Under the pieces are notes generated by a model, which saw only the letters and a list, made by a program, of their open reading frames with translations, had not been told where the DNA came from and made no database searches. Below are positions 1 to 11,647 of a stretch of DNA of 64,000 bases, piece after piece. The stretch comes from Cricetomys ansorgei (Eukaryota > Chordata > Mammalia > Rodentia > Nesomyidae): positions 6,468,501 to 6,532,500 of the forward strand of contig JAMJFZ010003581.1 of NCBI GenBank assembly GCA_026225945.1, in the 5' to 3' direction. A program made the position numbers and the translations under genes. Each line of letters starts with the position of its first letter. Within the stretch, counting starts at the first letter, position 1.

Positions 1-599
1 TTTTCACTTGTTTTTGATTATTGGATTGTGCCTAAGCAGAGGAGAAAGTCTTTGTGCCATATTGTGGCTATTTCGGGAATGTACTGCCAAACAGATGAAT
101 TCAGCCCCATCTTTCTTTCTGCCTCCCATGTCCTCCTGTCATGTGAATACACCACAAATTAGCACCCCAGGTATGATCACCTTCCCAGTCGACATGACTA
201 TGTGAAATGCATTTGTTTACAAACTATTTTATCTGTTGTACAGTTTGTACACAACATAATCTAGGACAAAGATGATGCCAACACAGTAGAGAAAGGGCCA
301 GTTTGGGAATTTCAACCATCACGATCATTAAGGCACAATCTGGCACAGCTCACTCTGTGATTTCTACTCTAGTCAAAAACAAAAACCTCTCCAGCTTCAA
401 AGGATTTCTCAATTGTAGGTTATATAAGAGTCTGAAGGACATAGTGTAGATATTCCTTTCCTAATTACTAGACTGCAAACACCAAGGCTTTGGCTTGTCT
501 CTTAAAACACAACTTCCTAAAATAAAAGGACAACTGATTAGATAATTTTATACGATTTTTATGTTTTTCTTCTACAATGTAAATAAGCTTAGACTCTTT
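1..599. other. single-copy AT-rich DNA, nothing recognised
   Basis: No SINE, LINE or LTR signature, long open frame or simple repeat was recognised on either strand. The short open frame at 8-205 has no recognisable domain. Confidence 0.5.
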
Positions 600-770
600 G
601 GGTAGTGGTGGCACACACTTTTAATTCCAGCATTTAGGAGATAGAGGCAGGTGAATCTCTGGGAGCTCATCACCAGCCTGGTCTACAGAGTGAGTTCCAG
701 GACAGCCAGAGTTACAACAGAGAAACCCTGTCTCAATAAAACAAAATAATAAAATAGAATAATAAATACC
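600..770 (+). mobile_element. B1 SINE
   Basis: The sequence has the B1 (7SL-derived) order: a ggtggtggcacac-type head, a variant of the 'tttaatcccagca' box, 'cctggtctacagagtgagtt' in the middle, 'aaaccctgtctca' at the right end, then an A-rich tail. Many transitions, such as attccagcatttagg, mark it as diverged. Its right end reads gagttacaacagag, a variant shared with the copy at 22741. No clear target-site duplication was seen. Confidence 0.93.
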
Positions 771-1415
771 TTGGTCCGAAGGTTCCAGAAGCCAACTGGA
801 TATGAGATTTCATTTGCGGTTTTTTTCTATCCTATTCTGTGAAGGCATGTGCTTGATGAATGACACCTGGTGCTAGAATCAGGACCAAGGAGATTTTGGT
901 GGGGTTTTGGTCCTAGCAAGGTAACTAAGAGAGAACAACTAGTGTCCTCCAAGCAGGGCTGTAGTCCACTAATTTCCCAGCTCAAGCATAATGCCATGGC
1001 CACATAGTGCACAAGCCAAGGGTCATTTTTTTCCCTTTGCCTCTCACCCCCTTGAGTCTCAAATAGGTCACAAAAAGGGGAATGAGTGAATGTGGTATCT
1101 TGTCACTGTATCTCGAGACAAAGACAATACAAAAGTTCTCTGTCTGTGAAATCATCCATTTGTTGCTAATCAGCCTTTGTGATCAACTTACAAAGATATA
1201 GTAGGTCACATAATTTCTACATAGGAAATAATTATCATAATAGATATGCTCTATTGAGGAGCAACTTTCCTTCCTTAGTCTAATACGAAAGGTAGTAGAA
1301 GCAACCCCCTCAGTTTGTTCCATCTGTTATATCCATGTGACTGTGCTTTTTTTTCCTTCCTTTTCTTTTCCACAGATCAACAAGATAAACCTAACTACCT
1401 AGCAACAAAAAAGAA

Positions 1416-1418
<3 letters not shown>
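771..1418. other. single-copy DNA with a strong acceptor-like tract
   Basis: No repeat family was recognised. Positions 1347-1375 form a long pyrimidine run ending in ccacag, which resembles a mammalian 3' splice site. It is followed after about 45 bases by a poly(A) run and no meaningful open frame, so exon status is unproven. Confidence 0.45.

Positions 1419-1449
<31 letters not shown>
1419..1449 (+). repeat. poly(A) run, 31 A
   Basis: There are thirty-one uninterrupted A residues. The preceding 45 bases are A-rich but do not match a SINE or L1 3' end that I recognise, so it may be a retroposon tail whose body is too short or diverged to identify, or a plain homopolymer. Confidence 0.95.
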
Positions 1450-1450
<1 letters not shown>

Positions 1451-1627
1451 AAGGATAAAAGGAGCCCCTTTGTGAACTGAAGTTTCAGTCGAAATGCCTT
1501 ATACTGGCTGATGTTCTGAAATTAGCATGAAACAGCACCAGAGGAAACAGAGGGATTCTTCCCTGTTGTACAAAGGACCCTGTGAACTTTCCAAATGCCT
1601 GAGATCTCATTACTGACAACATTTTTT

Positions 1628-1847
1628 CGCCCTCCAAGTTTTCGCATAGTGACCTATGGCTTCCGCCGGAGCCAGGATGCAGATTTTCTCTCTAGTGAAA
1701 TAGCACTAACAGAGTGAAGAATGTAGTCTTTAAGGAAGCAAGCTGTGCACCACCGACATAATTAGGAGAGCTGCTTCCAAGAGGAGCGGTGGACGTCTAA
1801 TGAGCGAGCGAGGCTAAGGTGGAAAATGAGAGCCTGGTTGTGTCACG
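1628..1847. promoter_or_regulatory. CpG-retaining patch, candidate regulatory element
   Basis: Ten CpG dinucleotides lie within 220 bases, including ttccgccgga near 1661 and gagcgagcg near 1802. The surrounding kilobases contain almost none. No repeat signature explains them. CpG retention in CpG-poor DNA can mark an unmethylated enhancer or minor promoter, or simply young inserted DNA. The function is inference only. Confidence 0.3.
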
Positions 1848-2995
1848 GAAGCCCTGTTTGAGTTTTCCTTTTGGTAGACTCAAAACAAAATATTAAGCCT
1901 GCTGAAACCCATCCAGAGTTTAGGGATTAAAAGCTCTAAGGAAGCTTATGCCACTGTGGAAAGGGAAGAGAGAAGAGAGTCTGCCGTCAGTGGCTGTGTC
2001 TGATTATTACTCTTTTGACCCACATTCGCTTCAGAAAGCAGCATCAGTGTCAGCAGGAAAGAGTCTCAGAAAATATTTTTAATGATTTCAGAAGAGAACA
2101 CAGGATTTTAGGCAGGCCATGCGTTATATCTTCACCAAAGTTCAAGAGAGAGTTTTGAAACAAGGATCTAATTTCAAAGGAGGAGCCATCACAAGAACCA
2201 GGACTCTGAAGTCAGTATATGGTAAAGCTTCCCTAATCATTCAGGAATCCCATAGCAGCTGTGAGAATCTGGGTATAAAACAAAATGTCTTTGACTTTCC
2301 GGGTCTTTATTTACATAAAGTAACTACATAGTAGTAATCCCTATTCCAAATAAATGTTATATGACTATTAGACACAATAATGCATGTAAAACACTTCAGT
2401 ACTGGCTCCTAAAAATGAAGGCTCCCTATTTTTACTATTATCAGAGTCTAAAAGCCTGAAGTTGGTAGTGAGAGAAATTTATAAGAGAACAATGTAAGGG
2501 AAATCCATGAATTCATTGAATAGGCATGAAATGGAGCTATGGAGTCAAGAATATTCCCCACACTTGTTCATGGAAGATAAGTAGAATCTTAAGTCAAATG
2601 GGAAGTATCAAAGATTGAATGGGTAAGATGATGAAGAATTCAAACTAGGTAAACAGGGTCCCCACGTTATACCAAGGCAGAACAACCGCATGCCTGCTCT
2701 CAGAAGGCAAATGACCACTGAAGAAAAAACGGAAAAATAAAAATGAAAAATGTTGCCAGACCATGTATAAAATCTGTTGATTTTAATAATATAAAAACAA
2801 AGGGTTTGAGAAAATGAAGGAGATTTCAGTTAATGGGAAAAAAACAAAACCTCAAAATTATTCCAAAGAAAGGAGTTGGATAGAAGCTTGAGAGAAAGAA
2901 TATTAATGGAGAAGCCTTGCTAGGCATGGATAGAAAGGGGTTTCCTGGTAAGGAATAGGAAGATTTAATGTGATTCCTAGAAGGTGTAGAATTGA
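1848..2995. other. single-copy DNA, nothing recognised
   Basis: The DNA is AT-rich without recognisable mobile elements. The 70-residue open frame at 2119-2331 shows no domain, signal peptide or membrane segment and is not supported as a gene. Confidence 0.45.
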
Positions 2996-3110
2996 AGTCC
3001 AGCGTGTTGGTACAAGACTGTAATCTCAGCATTTGAGAGGCTGAGATAGGAGGAGTGCATTGATTTTTAGAGCAGAACAAGCTACATGGTGAGATTTCAT
3101 TCCCCCAAAA
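2996..3110 (+). mobile_element. old B1/B4-type SINE fragment
   Basis: 'gtaatctcagcattt', 'gaggctgagataggag' and a 'caagctacatggtgag' middle follow the order of a heavily diverged 7SL-derived rodent SINE. The right end is decayed. Divergence is much greater than in the B1 at 3307, so this copy is older. The family (proto-B1, B1F or B4) is uncertain. Confidence 0.6.
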
Positions 3111-3306
3111 TGAAGACGGCAATGAAAAGATGTGAAATTAAGTAACTAAAGAAAGAAGAGTGTAGTATCTAAAGACACCAAAGAAAGGAAGTGAGGTGAG
3201 AAAAGTTCCCCAAGTCACTCTACAAAGTGGCTATGAGGTATACTTTATGCTTTTTAAATGTAAAAATGTAAGCTTTGGGAATGCTTCTGCATCCTTAACC
3301 TTCTTG

Positions 3307-3479
3307 TTTGTTTGTGTGTTAGTTTGTTTTTGTTTTTTTTTTGAGACAACGTTTCTCTATTGTAACGCTGGGTGTTGTATAACTCACTCTCTAGACCAGG
3401 CTGGCATCAAACTCACAGAGATCTGCCTGTGTCTGCCTCCGGAGTGCTGCGATTAAAGGCATGTGCCATCACTACCTGG
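3307..3479 (-). mobile_element. B1 SINE, reverse orientation, with 9-bp TSD
   Basis: The plus strand reads the reverse complement of B1: a T-rich tail, gagacaacgtttctct, gaccaggctggcatcaaact, cagagatctgcctg, attaaaggcatgtgccatc. The direct repeat tgcatcctt flanks it at 3298-3306 and 3480-3488, a good target-site duplication. The T-rich part (3307-3350) is the inverted A tail. Confidence 0.93.
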
Positions 3480-3482
3480 TGC

Positions 3483-4867
3483 ATCCTTGAACTTTGATGC
3501 CCATGTCTTCATGCCAATTAAATTCCCCGGAATAATCCGAAGCCTTGTATTTGTTTCTGCTTTACCAGGGAGCTTGTATGTTCCTTCCAGGCATTAACTT
3601 AGTTAACCTTAAAAATGCAATCTGTCATCTAGAATCTATGTACATCTATACATGTATCATGGTAAGTACATTTACAAAGATAAATGTAAAACAAAAGACA
3701 GAGAAATTACAAAGCTTGTCAAAATATGAAGATGATACCAAACCCTGAAGTCACATAATTCCAGAATTCATTCCTAATCCCTACAAGTACTCTGTCTCTC
3801 TATGGAAATTAAGAAAGTTTATTGATTAGCAATTCTATCTGAGATATTTTCACTGGCAACACACATATATGGATGTCAGGGTGCGTGTGTATATGTATAC
3901 ATTATGTATTTATCTCTACTTAATTGTGAGCTCTTTAGAGACAAAATTTATCAGATATTTTCTCAGTTTTATCATGCACCTTCTAATAACTTTGTTTTGC
4001 ATGAAAATTTAATTTAGAGATGTGCCAGATTCAATTTACTTTTATCCTTTAAGACATTCCTCTCCCCAATGGCCACTTCCTGGTCTCCTGGCTTCCAAAG
4101 GAGCTCCATGTTGAACACATGGAACTAAATATTCAAAGCTATTATCCATCTACGCAGTTCTATTTCTGTATTTTGAATACTGATTTCCACTGTAGCTCTA
4201 CCAGTCTCCACTCATTTGCTCCTGTATTAACATAACCTCACCAGCACCTGCTATCATATGATTGCTTGATAATAATCAAACAATCAAATAATCAAATAAT
4301 AAGCAAACAATACTAATCATTCTGTGTGTGGTGAGATGGGATTTCACAGTTTGTGACTTGGGCCATCTCTCTTGCATCATTCAATATAATTTCGTTGTTC
4401 TGTATATTTAGTATTTTAACTATAATTATAATGTGTATATTCTTTTCTAGTCCTGGATAGCCTCCCCCTTCTCATTTTGGAAATTTTTCTTTAATGATTT
4501 TATGAAAATAATGTCTATGTTCTTGGCATGGGATTCTTCTTAAGGGTCTATGACAAATATTTTGCTTACCATAATGTTCAAAAATCTTATGTGTCTCATT
4601 TATATATTTAAAAAATCACAATTGTCTTTAACTGAATGGTCTAATTCCTCCTACCTTATACAAATGTCCTCCACATGACCCGTTCTATTGCTGAGGCTTT
4701 CTGACTGAGATTATTTGTTTTTGTATTTATTTTTGAAGTTATAGAAAAATTCTAACATTGTGGAAATGTGGAATTGGCTGAATTACTCTGAAAAATGTAC
4801 TAATAGTCATTGAATTGCATAACTGCAGTCAGTGAATATTATATTGCATCAATGACATTTATCCAAA
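3483..4867. other. AT-rich single-copy DNA
   Basis: No mobile element was recognised. There is a short cluster of aatcaa(ac)-type repeats at about 4266-4312 and alternating purine-pyrimidine DNA near 3884-3906. No supportable gene. Confidence 0.45.
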
Positions 4868-5015
4868 ACTGTGATACATTACATCATGATCCAGCACTTG
4901 GGAGGCTGAGTCAGGATGAGTGAATGTCCAAGAACAGGTTGTGCTACATAGCAAGAATGTGTTCAAAAAAAGAAAAAGAAAAAGAAAGAAAGAAAGAAAG
5001 GATAAAGGAAACAAA
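4868..5015 (+). mobile_element. old B1/B4-type SINE with GAAA tail
   Basis: 'ccagcacttgggaggctgag' followed by tcaggatgagtgaatgtcc, 'gtgctacatagcaagaatg' and a tail of AAAAAG/GAAA units matches a diverged 7SL-derived SINE. The A-rich tail has expanded into a short GAAA microsatellite at about 4967-5000. Confidence 0.75.
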
Positions 5016-7361
5016 AAATTTAAAAAACGTATCATGGAAATGGCAGTTCTTAAACACTGTGAGTGATGCTTGTGACAAATTTTACTTTTACATAGAGAGG
5101 AAGAAAAAAGAATTGAGAGAAAAATCAAGCAATTATATATGTGGAACCTGTCATTTCCTTTGCTTGCCTAGAACATTGATTTAATTGGGAAGGATTTTTT
5201 ATTTGAAAATGGGATGAAGATGAACTAATGATCAAAGCAACATGTAGCCTGCAAAGTAAGAAAAATAAGGATGATGAAGTTAAGAAATCTTTGAGAGAAA
5301 AAAAAATACAACTCCAGGACTGTTCTGTCCAACAACATTAAATAATATATACAGATCAAGTACTGGGGGGATTGAAGAAAATATATTGGCTTTGGCATTT
5401 GGACTCTAATTGGTGAAGTTCAAATCAAGAAACTAAAATAATAATAATAATAAAATAAAGATAAAAGCATAAAAAAGTAATTAAAAGGAAAATGTAGAGT
5501 TGTAAATTAAAGAGCTAAGGCTTAGGGGGAAAAAACAGATTTATTATGAAGTTAAAGATCCAAATTTATAGCCAAGGGGATAAAGAAAAATAGTTCAACA
5601 ACAGATCCAGAGAAATAATAAATTCTTTAATATTCTGAAAATAGAAAATTATAATGCTAAATAGTTATAACAAAGGCAGCTAATATTACAGAAAAAATAA
5701 AATTTTCAAAACAGGCTGAAGATAATATGAAAAATTATAATTGCCATGTAAAACATGTAAAAATTTTTGAGTTGTCTCTAGAAAGAGTGACTGCAAATTA
5801 ACATGAGGAAAATAAAGGGCGATAAAACCCAGCTCTTCTTCACTTTTTCAAGTGCCTTCAAATTTGATAATTTCAAGTTTAGAGCTACTTGGGGAAACTC
5901 AGTTTTTCGCTAAATAAATCTCCATTTTTCATACACTGGCTTTCCTGAAAGACTATGTTGAACATGTTGCCTCTTAAATAACAAAAGAATCGAGTACCCA
6001 GCTATCTTGAACTTAGAGAGAGAACAGTGTTAGCTAAAGTTCTGAATTCTTGTCAGATATTTAGAGACCATCAGGAGCACTGGATAAATTAATCTTCTAT
6101 CCCCATCTGTGAGTTCTTGTGGAAACCCTACAAGCCACCCATTCAATGATTCAGATGCCGTCTAGGTCAATTCCCTTAACATGGCGTCAGAGATTGTACC
6201 AAGACAAAAAAAAAAAAAAAACAAAACAAAACACCACCAACAACAAAAACATCCTTGTTTTGTGTTTATACACCAAAACAGTCTTCGGTATATTTGCTCT
6301 TTATAATTCAAATGTGCAATACAAAACACAGCTGAAGATAAAGGTCATTATCTTGATGCAATTTTGCTTTCCTTCAGACTCGTGCTCTCTTTAACTTGTT
6401 TAAGTGCCTGCTAAATCCCACCATGCCATTACTTTTCTGCTTATAACATTTTTGAATTACTTTAGTGCATCAATTTGTTTCATTTCCCTTTTCAAGTTAG
6501 GCTTGGAAATCAAATCTGAATAAATTAATGATTTAGAGATGTCAGTGTGATCAAATATGGAAAGAGAGGGGAAGTCGATAAAATCTGACAATATTTATAA
6601 ATAGGGAGAAGTGGGAAAATAGCAAGGAAATGAGAAAGACAGACAATTCTGTCTAGCTCAACACATCCATTCCTGTTCCATATGCTGTACATCACCTCTA
6701 GCAATTTCCCACACTTCGGTCCAAGATGGTGGGAAGCAAAGGGTTTCCTCAGAGACCTCAGATCTTCACTGGTTCTCACCTCTCTTTCACCAGCCCACAT
6801 TTAGAAAAACAGTAGCACTCTCCAGCAATCAAAGGCTCATTTGGATTGAATACTTCTCCTCCAGACCTGATGTCTTGGCAGATTTTTTTCCTAGCCTATG
6901 GAAATGTTTTAGCATTAATTTGATAATGGTTTCTTTTCACACTCTTCTACTAAAAAAAGGAATTCACAGAAATTGGTGGGTGTTATCAGTGACATGTTCA
7001 CGAGTGTTGAAAAATGAATATTACAATGAATTTCAGACCGAGTTCTTCAACTTATTTAGTTCACTGAGCATTACACATTAGGCATAGTCTAAGTCTGTCA
7101 AATTAAAACATTGAAATTCCCAAATCAAAAGCCCTACACTAAAACCTATATATTGATGCACTGCCCATGTACTTCAATGTCAGGTTTTTTTTTGTTTATG
7201 TTTTTTTTTTTTTTTACATACAACCTCCATATCTTACCTAGGAACAGTCATATGCTTGGCAGCTCCTCCTGATGTCTGCATGTTATCTATCATTGTAATA
7301 CATTATTATATTATTTTTAAATGGTGAAACTGTTTTTTACCAAGACACATTAGTTTTTATA
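5016..7361. other. AT-rich single-copy DNA
   Basis: No transposon body was recognised. It contains a short (AAT)n at about 5436-5453, an A-rich tract with ACAAA units at about 6207-6247, and T runs at about 7185-7216. Open frames are under 95 residues and featureless. Confidence 0.4.
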
Positions 7362-7582
7362 TTTAAAGATTTATTTCATTTTGTTTTATGCGTATGTGTA
7401 TTTGTCTGCATGCATGTATGTGCACTACATTCTTGCCGTGCCCACTGAGGCTAGACGAGGTACTAGATCCCTTTTTACTAAAGTTAGAATAATCCTGGGG
7501 GAGCTGGAAATTGAACTCCTGCCCTCCACAAGAGCAGCAGATGCTCTTAACCATTGAATAGTCTTTCACATTCAGTCCCAGA
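7362..7582 (-). mobile_element. B3/B2-family SINE, reverse orientation
   Basis: The plus strand shows the inverted tRNA-derived SINE: aaagatttatttcattttg (tail side), 'tgcatgcatgtatgtgcac', ctggaaattgaactcctgcc, agagcagcagatgctcttaa, then the inverted tRNA-like head. The loss of the A box consensus and many transitions indicate an old copy. Confidence 0.88.
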
Positions 7583-7789
7583 TTTGCACGTTCTGATCAA
7601 GTTGTTTGGTCTGACACGTGTTTCCTTTAAAAATAATCTATGTATTCATTTCTAGACAGTTAAGCCTGAGAGAATACTTGTCATATCATCAGTGACTGTT
7701 TGAAGGACTCAGTGTATGTTGTGAGACCATACTCAAGCAAAAATAAACTGTTGTATGGGGCTTTTTAAAAAATTAAGATAGTAGGAATT

Positions 7790-8045
7790 TCACCATGCAG
7801 AGTAAGTCTATCAGTTAGTTCACAGTAGGATAAACTACACTCACAGCTCTAAATGCTGAAAGTCTAAGATCACAATATTAACACTGTTTAATTACCATAA
7901 TTGAGGACCCCACTCTCAGGACCTCACTTGAATTAATTATCAATCAAATGTTTCATCTCCAAAGTCTGTCATCCTGAGAGTGAGAGGTTCAACTCCAGAT
8001 TTTAGTGGTATAGAACTCAGTTCACAGCAGAAAGCTAGAAGTGTA
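7790..8045. mobile_element. possible ancient mammalian repeat fragment
   Basis: Segments such as 'gaggaccccactctcagga' and 'cttgaattaattatcaatc', followed by 'tcagttcacagcag', resemble the conserved block of an ancient mammalian LTR-type repeat. The match is from memory and weak; family and boundaries are unknown. Confidence 0.3.
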
Positions 8046-8439
8046 TTTCCTACTACAATTATTTACACTATAACATATCCACAAGAAAATGGCACATATC
8101 TTGTAAACTGCTTTCCAAGTTTGAAGTATGTCTGACTTATTCTTATGAATCTCTCATTTGAGTAATCCTAACAAGTTATTTATCTATAACAAGTTATTAT
8201 ATAACAAGTTATGAGGACAGACTGACAGACATAGCATTCCTATGTCATAGGAATGATTATTCCTTTTGACAAGAGGTAAAATCCTTCTTCAGGAATTAAC
8301 CCCTTGGTAGGTTGCTTGTGCATCAATGGTCAGCCCTAAACCAACCCTGTAAAATAGAATATTACTCAGGCTGCATGTTCTTTGTAGAAAAGTACTAAAC
8401 TCACTGAATACATTTTTTGTCTGAGCCTCACCAAATGGT
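8046..8439. other. single-copy DNA with small repeats and a palindrome
   Basis: Three copies of aacaagttat occur at 8170, 8188 and 8203. A perfect inverted repeat, arms cattcctatg and cataggaatg around a single t, occupies 8235-8255. No gene was recognised. Confidence 0.6.
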
Positions 8440-8780
8440 ATTTAAAAAATAATTACATTATTTTCTCCTTTCCTTTCCTCCTTCAACCCCTCTCATGTGT
8501 CCTTTCTCTAAGCCCTTCCATGTTCCCTACCTCTCAGATTGATTACCTCTTATTCTATGATTATTATTGCTACACATATTGTACAAATATATAGAGACTA
8601 ATATTGTTTATGTGTATATGATTTCAGGGCTGACTGTTTGCATCGTACAACCAATTAAGGGGTTTGTCTAAGGGAGAGTCTAATTCTCCCTCTCTGAGCA
8701 TTCATTAACTACCTGTAGTTCTTTGTCTAGGAGTGGACCTCTCTGAGACTTTAATTGTTACTAGTTAATAGTCTTCATGT
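8440..8780 (-). mobile_element. LINE-1 3' UTR fragment, reverse orientation
   Basis: The plus strand reads the reverse complement of a rodent L1 3' end: an A/T-rich end, CT-rich cctttcctttcctccttc, then 'tgatttcagggctgactgtt' and 'cctgtagttctttgtctagg'. It is 5' truncated, with no ORF2 sequence present. The same 3' UTR blocks recur at 26235-27070. Confidence 0.75.
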
Positions 8781-9420
8781 ATCATTAAATATATATTAAA
8801 TACAATTATAAATAAATATATATATCATTATATAGTTACCTAAATACTGAAATTCTTTTACCTGATGGGGTTAACTTGCCACTTAAATATTCAATAAGAA
8901 AGCTTCTACCAAATTCATTAATTTATTGACTTGCCTAGATTTTTTTTCTAACTACCTGTTGATTCTTTCTCATGTGTCAAATATTTTCTTTTAACTTTAT
9001 GCTTTCCATCTTCTGCAGTAATTAAAGTCACAAGCAACATTATTTTAATTCCCTTCCTATTTAAACTGGATGTTTTTCATTTAAAAAGTGGTAAAAATTG
9101 TGCTATACAATATCAAAATATCTTCAAACTGATTATTAGAAACTATTTTAATAAACCACTGTTTCTTGTTATGAGTAATTTCTCATCAACTTGACTTATG
9201 GACTGTGATTTCTTATCTCTATCAGCCTTCAGCTTCCCTGTTATAGCTGGAGTATATTTCTCCATTTCCTACTCCCAAAATATTTCAGATTCATGTTTGC
9301 AGACTTATAAATTCTAGTAGTTGATTTCTGAACACAGGACTACCAACTTTTAATTTATACCCATTCAGTGGCAAAGAACATGCAAAGCTCCTTGATTAGG
9401 ATTTATATTTTAAGAAGGTT
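8781..9420. other. AT-rich single-copy DNA
   Basis: Very AT-rich, with ATATA stretches at about 8780-8835. No repeat family or gene was recognised. Confidence 0.45.
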
Positions 9421-9431
9421 CATCCAGTCTT

Positions 9432-9627
9432 CGAGCGCAGATGTCCAAAGTTTTGTTTAACTTTCTCCTGTGTCAATTTACAGCAATACAAACAGGCGGA
9501 TAGCATGTACTGATAGCACGGAACTGTTCCTATATCAGTGAAAAGTCCTGAAAGGCTCAGCTCCGCTGCCCACCTAAAGAGAGCGCAGAGTGCACGGGTT
9601 TAAAAGGCAACTTTGTGTCACGTTACG
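9432..9627. promoter_or_regulatory. CpG-retaining patch with TATA-like motif
   Basis: Nine CpG dinucleotides lie in 196 bases of otherwise CpG-poor DNA, including tcgagcgcag at 9431 and cgttacgg at 9621. A TATA-like tttaaaagg occurs at 9599-9607, and an octamer atttgcat lies about 230 bases downstream (9839-9846). No mobile element accounts for the block. A promoter or enhancer role is inference; no open frame or splice pattern follows. Confidence 0.3.
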
Positions 9628-10295
9628 GAAATCTCTTTGATCACTTTGCTGCTGAGAGGGTTCAAATAACTTAAAACTATGAAAGAGACAGGGAATCAGT
9701 AAAAGAATATTTCTTCCTCTTGGGAGTAAAATTCACTGGATTTGTATGTTCAAAACAGAACATGATTTTTTTCTCCTATCTTGACGGAACTTTGGTGACT
9801 TTATTTTCTGTGTCTTCCAAACTATCTGCTGTCATGTTCATTTGCATATTGTCAGCAGCCTTTTAACTCTGTAGCTTCTAACAGCTGCTTTTCTGAAAAG
9901 TAAAATCATATCATTTTGAAGGTGGAACCCAGCTTATGTTTTGTGTGTCTTCCTTAATTTCTTTGTTATAGTGTGTGTTACTAGCACATACAGATGACAT
10001 AATAACGTATGTGTTATAGAATGGAGAGCCACTGCAACCTGAGAAACTGACAGTCACCTTTTGTTTACCAATGTGAGTGCAGCTATTGATTTTCCTCCTA
10101 CATTTCTTCAAGAACCAGGAGGTGACATCTGACAACTTATTTGGAATATTTGATTTAACTAAACTAAATGTATTATGCTTAAACTGAAGATTAGATAGCC
10201 TTTTATTATTAACTGTAGGATTATAAAGAGTAAATTAATCCTCCAAAGAAGAAAAAAATACTTTAAACCAAAGATGTAAGAATGCAGTAACTCTG
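9628..10295. other. single-copy DNA, nothing recognised
   Basis: No repeat or gene was identified. The minus-strand open frame at 9911-10135 has no recognisable domain. Confidence 0.4.
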
Positions 10296-10660
10296 TTGTT
10301 CTGTTGATGTTACTGTGATAAAACATTCCACTGATAGCTACTCTAATAGAGAAATAATTCAAGGTAGACAGTCCATCATTGCGGAGAAGTCAAGGCAGGA
10401 ACTTGAATCACACAGCCAGAGACAATGAATACATACATGCATACTAACTTGTGCTTAGTTCCCTCTCTACAGCTAAACAGTCTAGGAGCCAACACCAAGG
10501 AACAGTGTCAACCACATTTGGCTGAATCTTTATATATCAATTAACTAAATTAAGAAAATCTCCCACAGCCATGCTCAAAGATCAATTTGATCCAGATTAT
10601 CCTTCACCGAGTTTTTCTCACCAGGTGATTCTATGTTGTGTCAAGTTCACAATTAAAACT
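10296..10660 (-). mobile_element. rodent LTR (MaLR-like 'caacttgac' family), reverse
   Basis: The plus strand shows the inverted LTR: gatgttactgtgataaaaca, cagtccatcattgcgg followed by agaagtcaaggcaggaac, attaagaaaatctcccacag, tctcaccaggtgattctatg, gtgtcaagttcaca. I call this family 'LTR-A'. Other copies are at 23131, 24776, 25385, 32262 and 41221. The formal family name is uncertain; it resembles non-autonomous MaLR/MT-type LTRs. Confidence 0.7.
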
Positions 10661-11050
10661 TACACAACCCCATTCCTTAACAACTTTACACAAACATACC
10701 ACTTTAAAACCATAACCTTAAAATGCTTAGTCCCAAAGTCTCATGTTTATGTCTTGATAGAAATTATGGTCCAACCTTTTGTAGGTCCTCATAGTACATA
10801 AAAATCCTAACACTATAAAAGGCAAAAGTCTCTTTAATACAAGTTCCTCTAATGTATCAAAAGAAGCTATACACTTCCAATATATGAGTACAGAGGAAAC
10901 AGCCTTCTTCCAAATTGGAATAACCAAGGTATGACAAGAACAAATAAGATCAAAAGAAATAAAAACCCAGCAAGGCAAATAGAAGATTTTGTAACTCTGA
11001 TGTCCACATTTGGAATTTAAGATGTAATTTTCCAGGCCTCAATGTGCTTG
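10661..11050 (-). mobile_element. probable internal region attached to the LTR at 10296
   Basis: Directly following the LTR, blocks such as aaaaccataaccttaaaatg, 'cttagtcccaaagtctcatg' and tatggtccaaccttttgtag match the sequence commonly seen next to this LTR in rodents. It has no coding capacity. The right boundary is a guess. Confidence 0.45.
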
Positions 11051-11599
11051 TGTAGAGAAGCGAAGAACACAATATATCAAATTACATCTTGCTCTTAAAT
11101 TTCAGGGATCTTTCTGATTTTGTAATGGAGAAGTGGGAGAAAATTAGTCATTAAACTAGAAGTTCTAGTCTAATTCTCTTCTTCTTCTAGTAAGATTGTG
11201 ATTTTGTTCATTGTAGTTTAGTGACTAAATGCCAGTGAGATTTAGAAATAACATATATAAGTAAAATACACAATAACACATTTAACGTGACTCCTTTTGT
11301 AATTTCATTACAGCTCTACATATTCACTGACTTTAAGGAAGAAATGTTTATTGTATGTAAGAAATGTTTACTGTGTGTCAGGCTATCCTTACTATGCATG
11401 GTTAAATATGTGTTACATTCTAACACTAATATAACTAGGGTTGAGGGGAAGAATTTCTTTTACTCAAAATCTCAGAGATTTCCATCTGAAGTGAGCTGGA
11501 TCCATTGCTTTAGGATTCAGACAGGAAGAACTTAGTGCCAGTGGAAGTCTGCAGCAAAAGCAGATACTTGCATGACATCCAGGTAGCAAAATGATTTTT

Positions 11600-11600
<1 letters not shown>
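11051..11600. other. single-copy DNA
   Basis: No repeat family was recognised. An 82-residue open frame at 11287-11535 lacks identifiable domains. Confidence 0.4.

Positions 11601-11647
<47 letters not shown>

Noticed and set aside
3196..3456. 86-residue frame with a Phe/Val-rich stretch
   Set aside because: It reads through the inverted B1 at 3307-3479.
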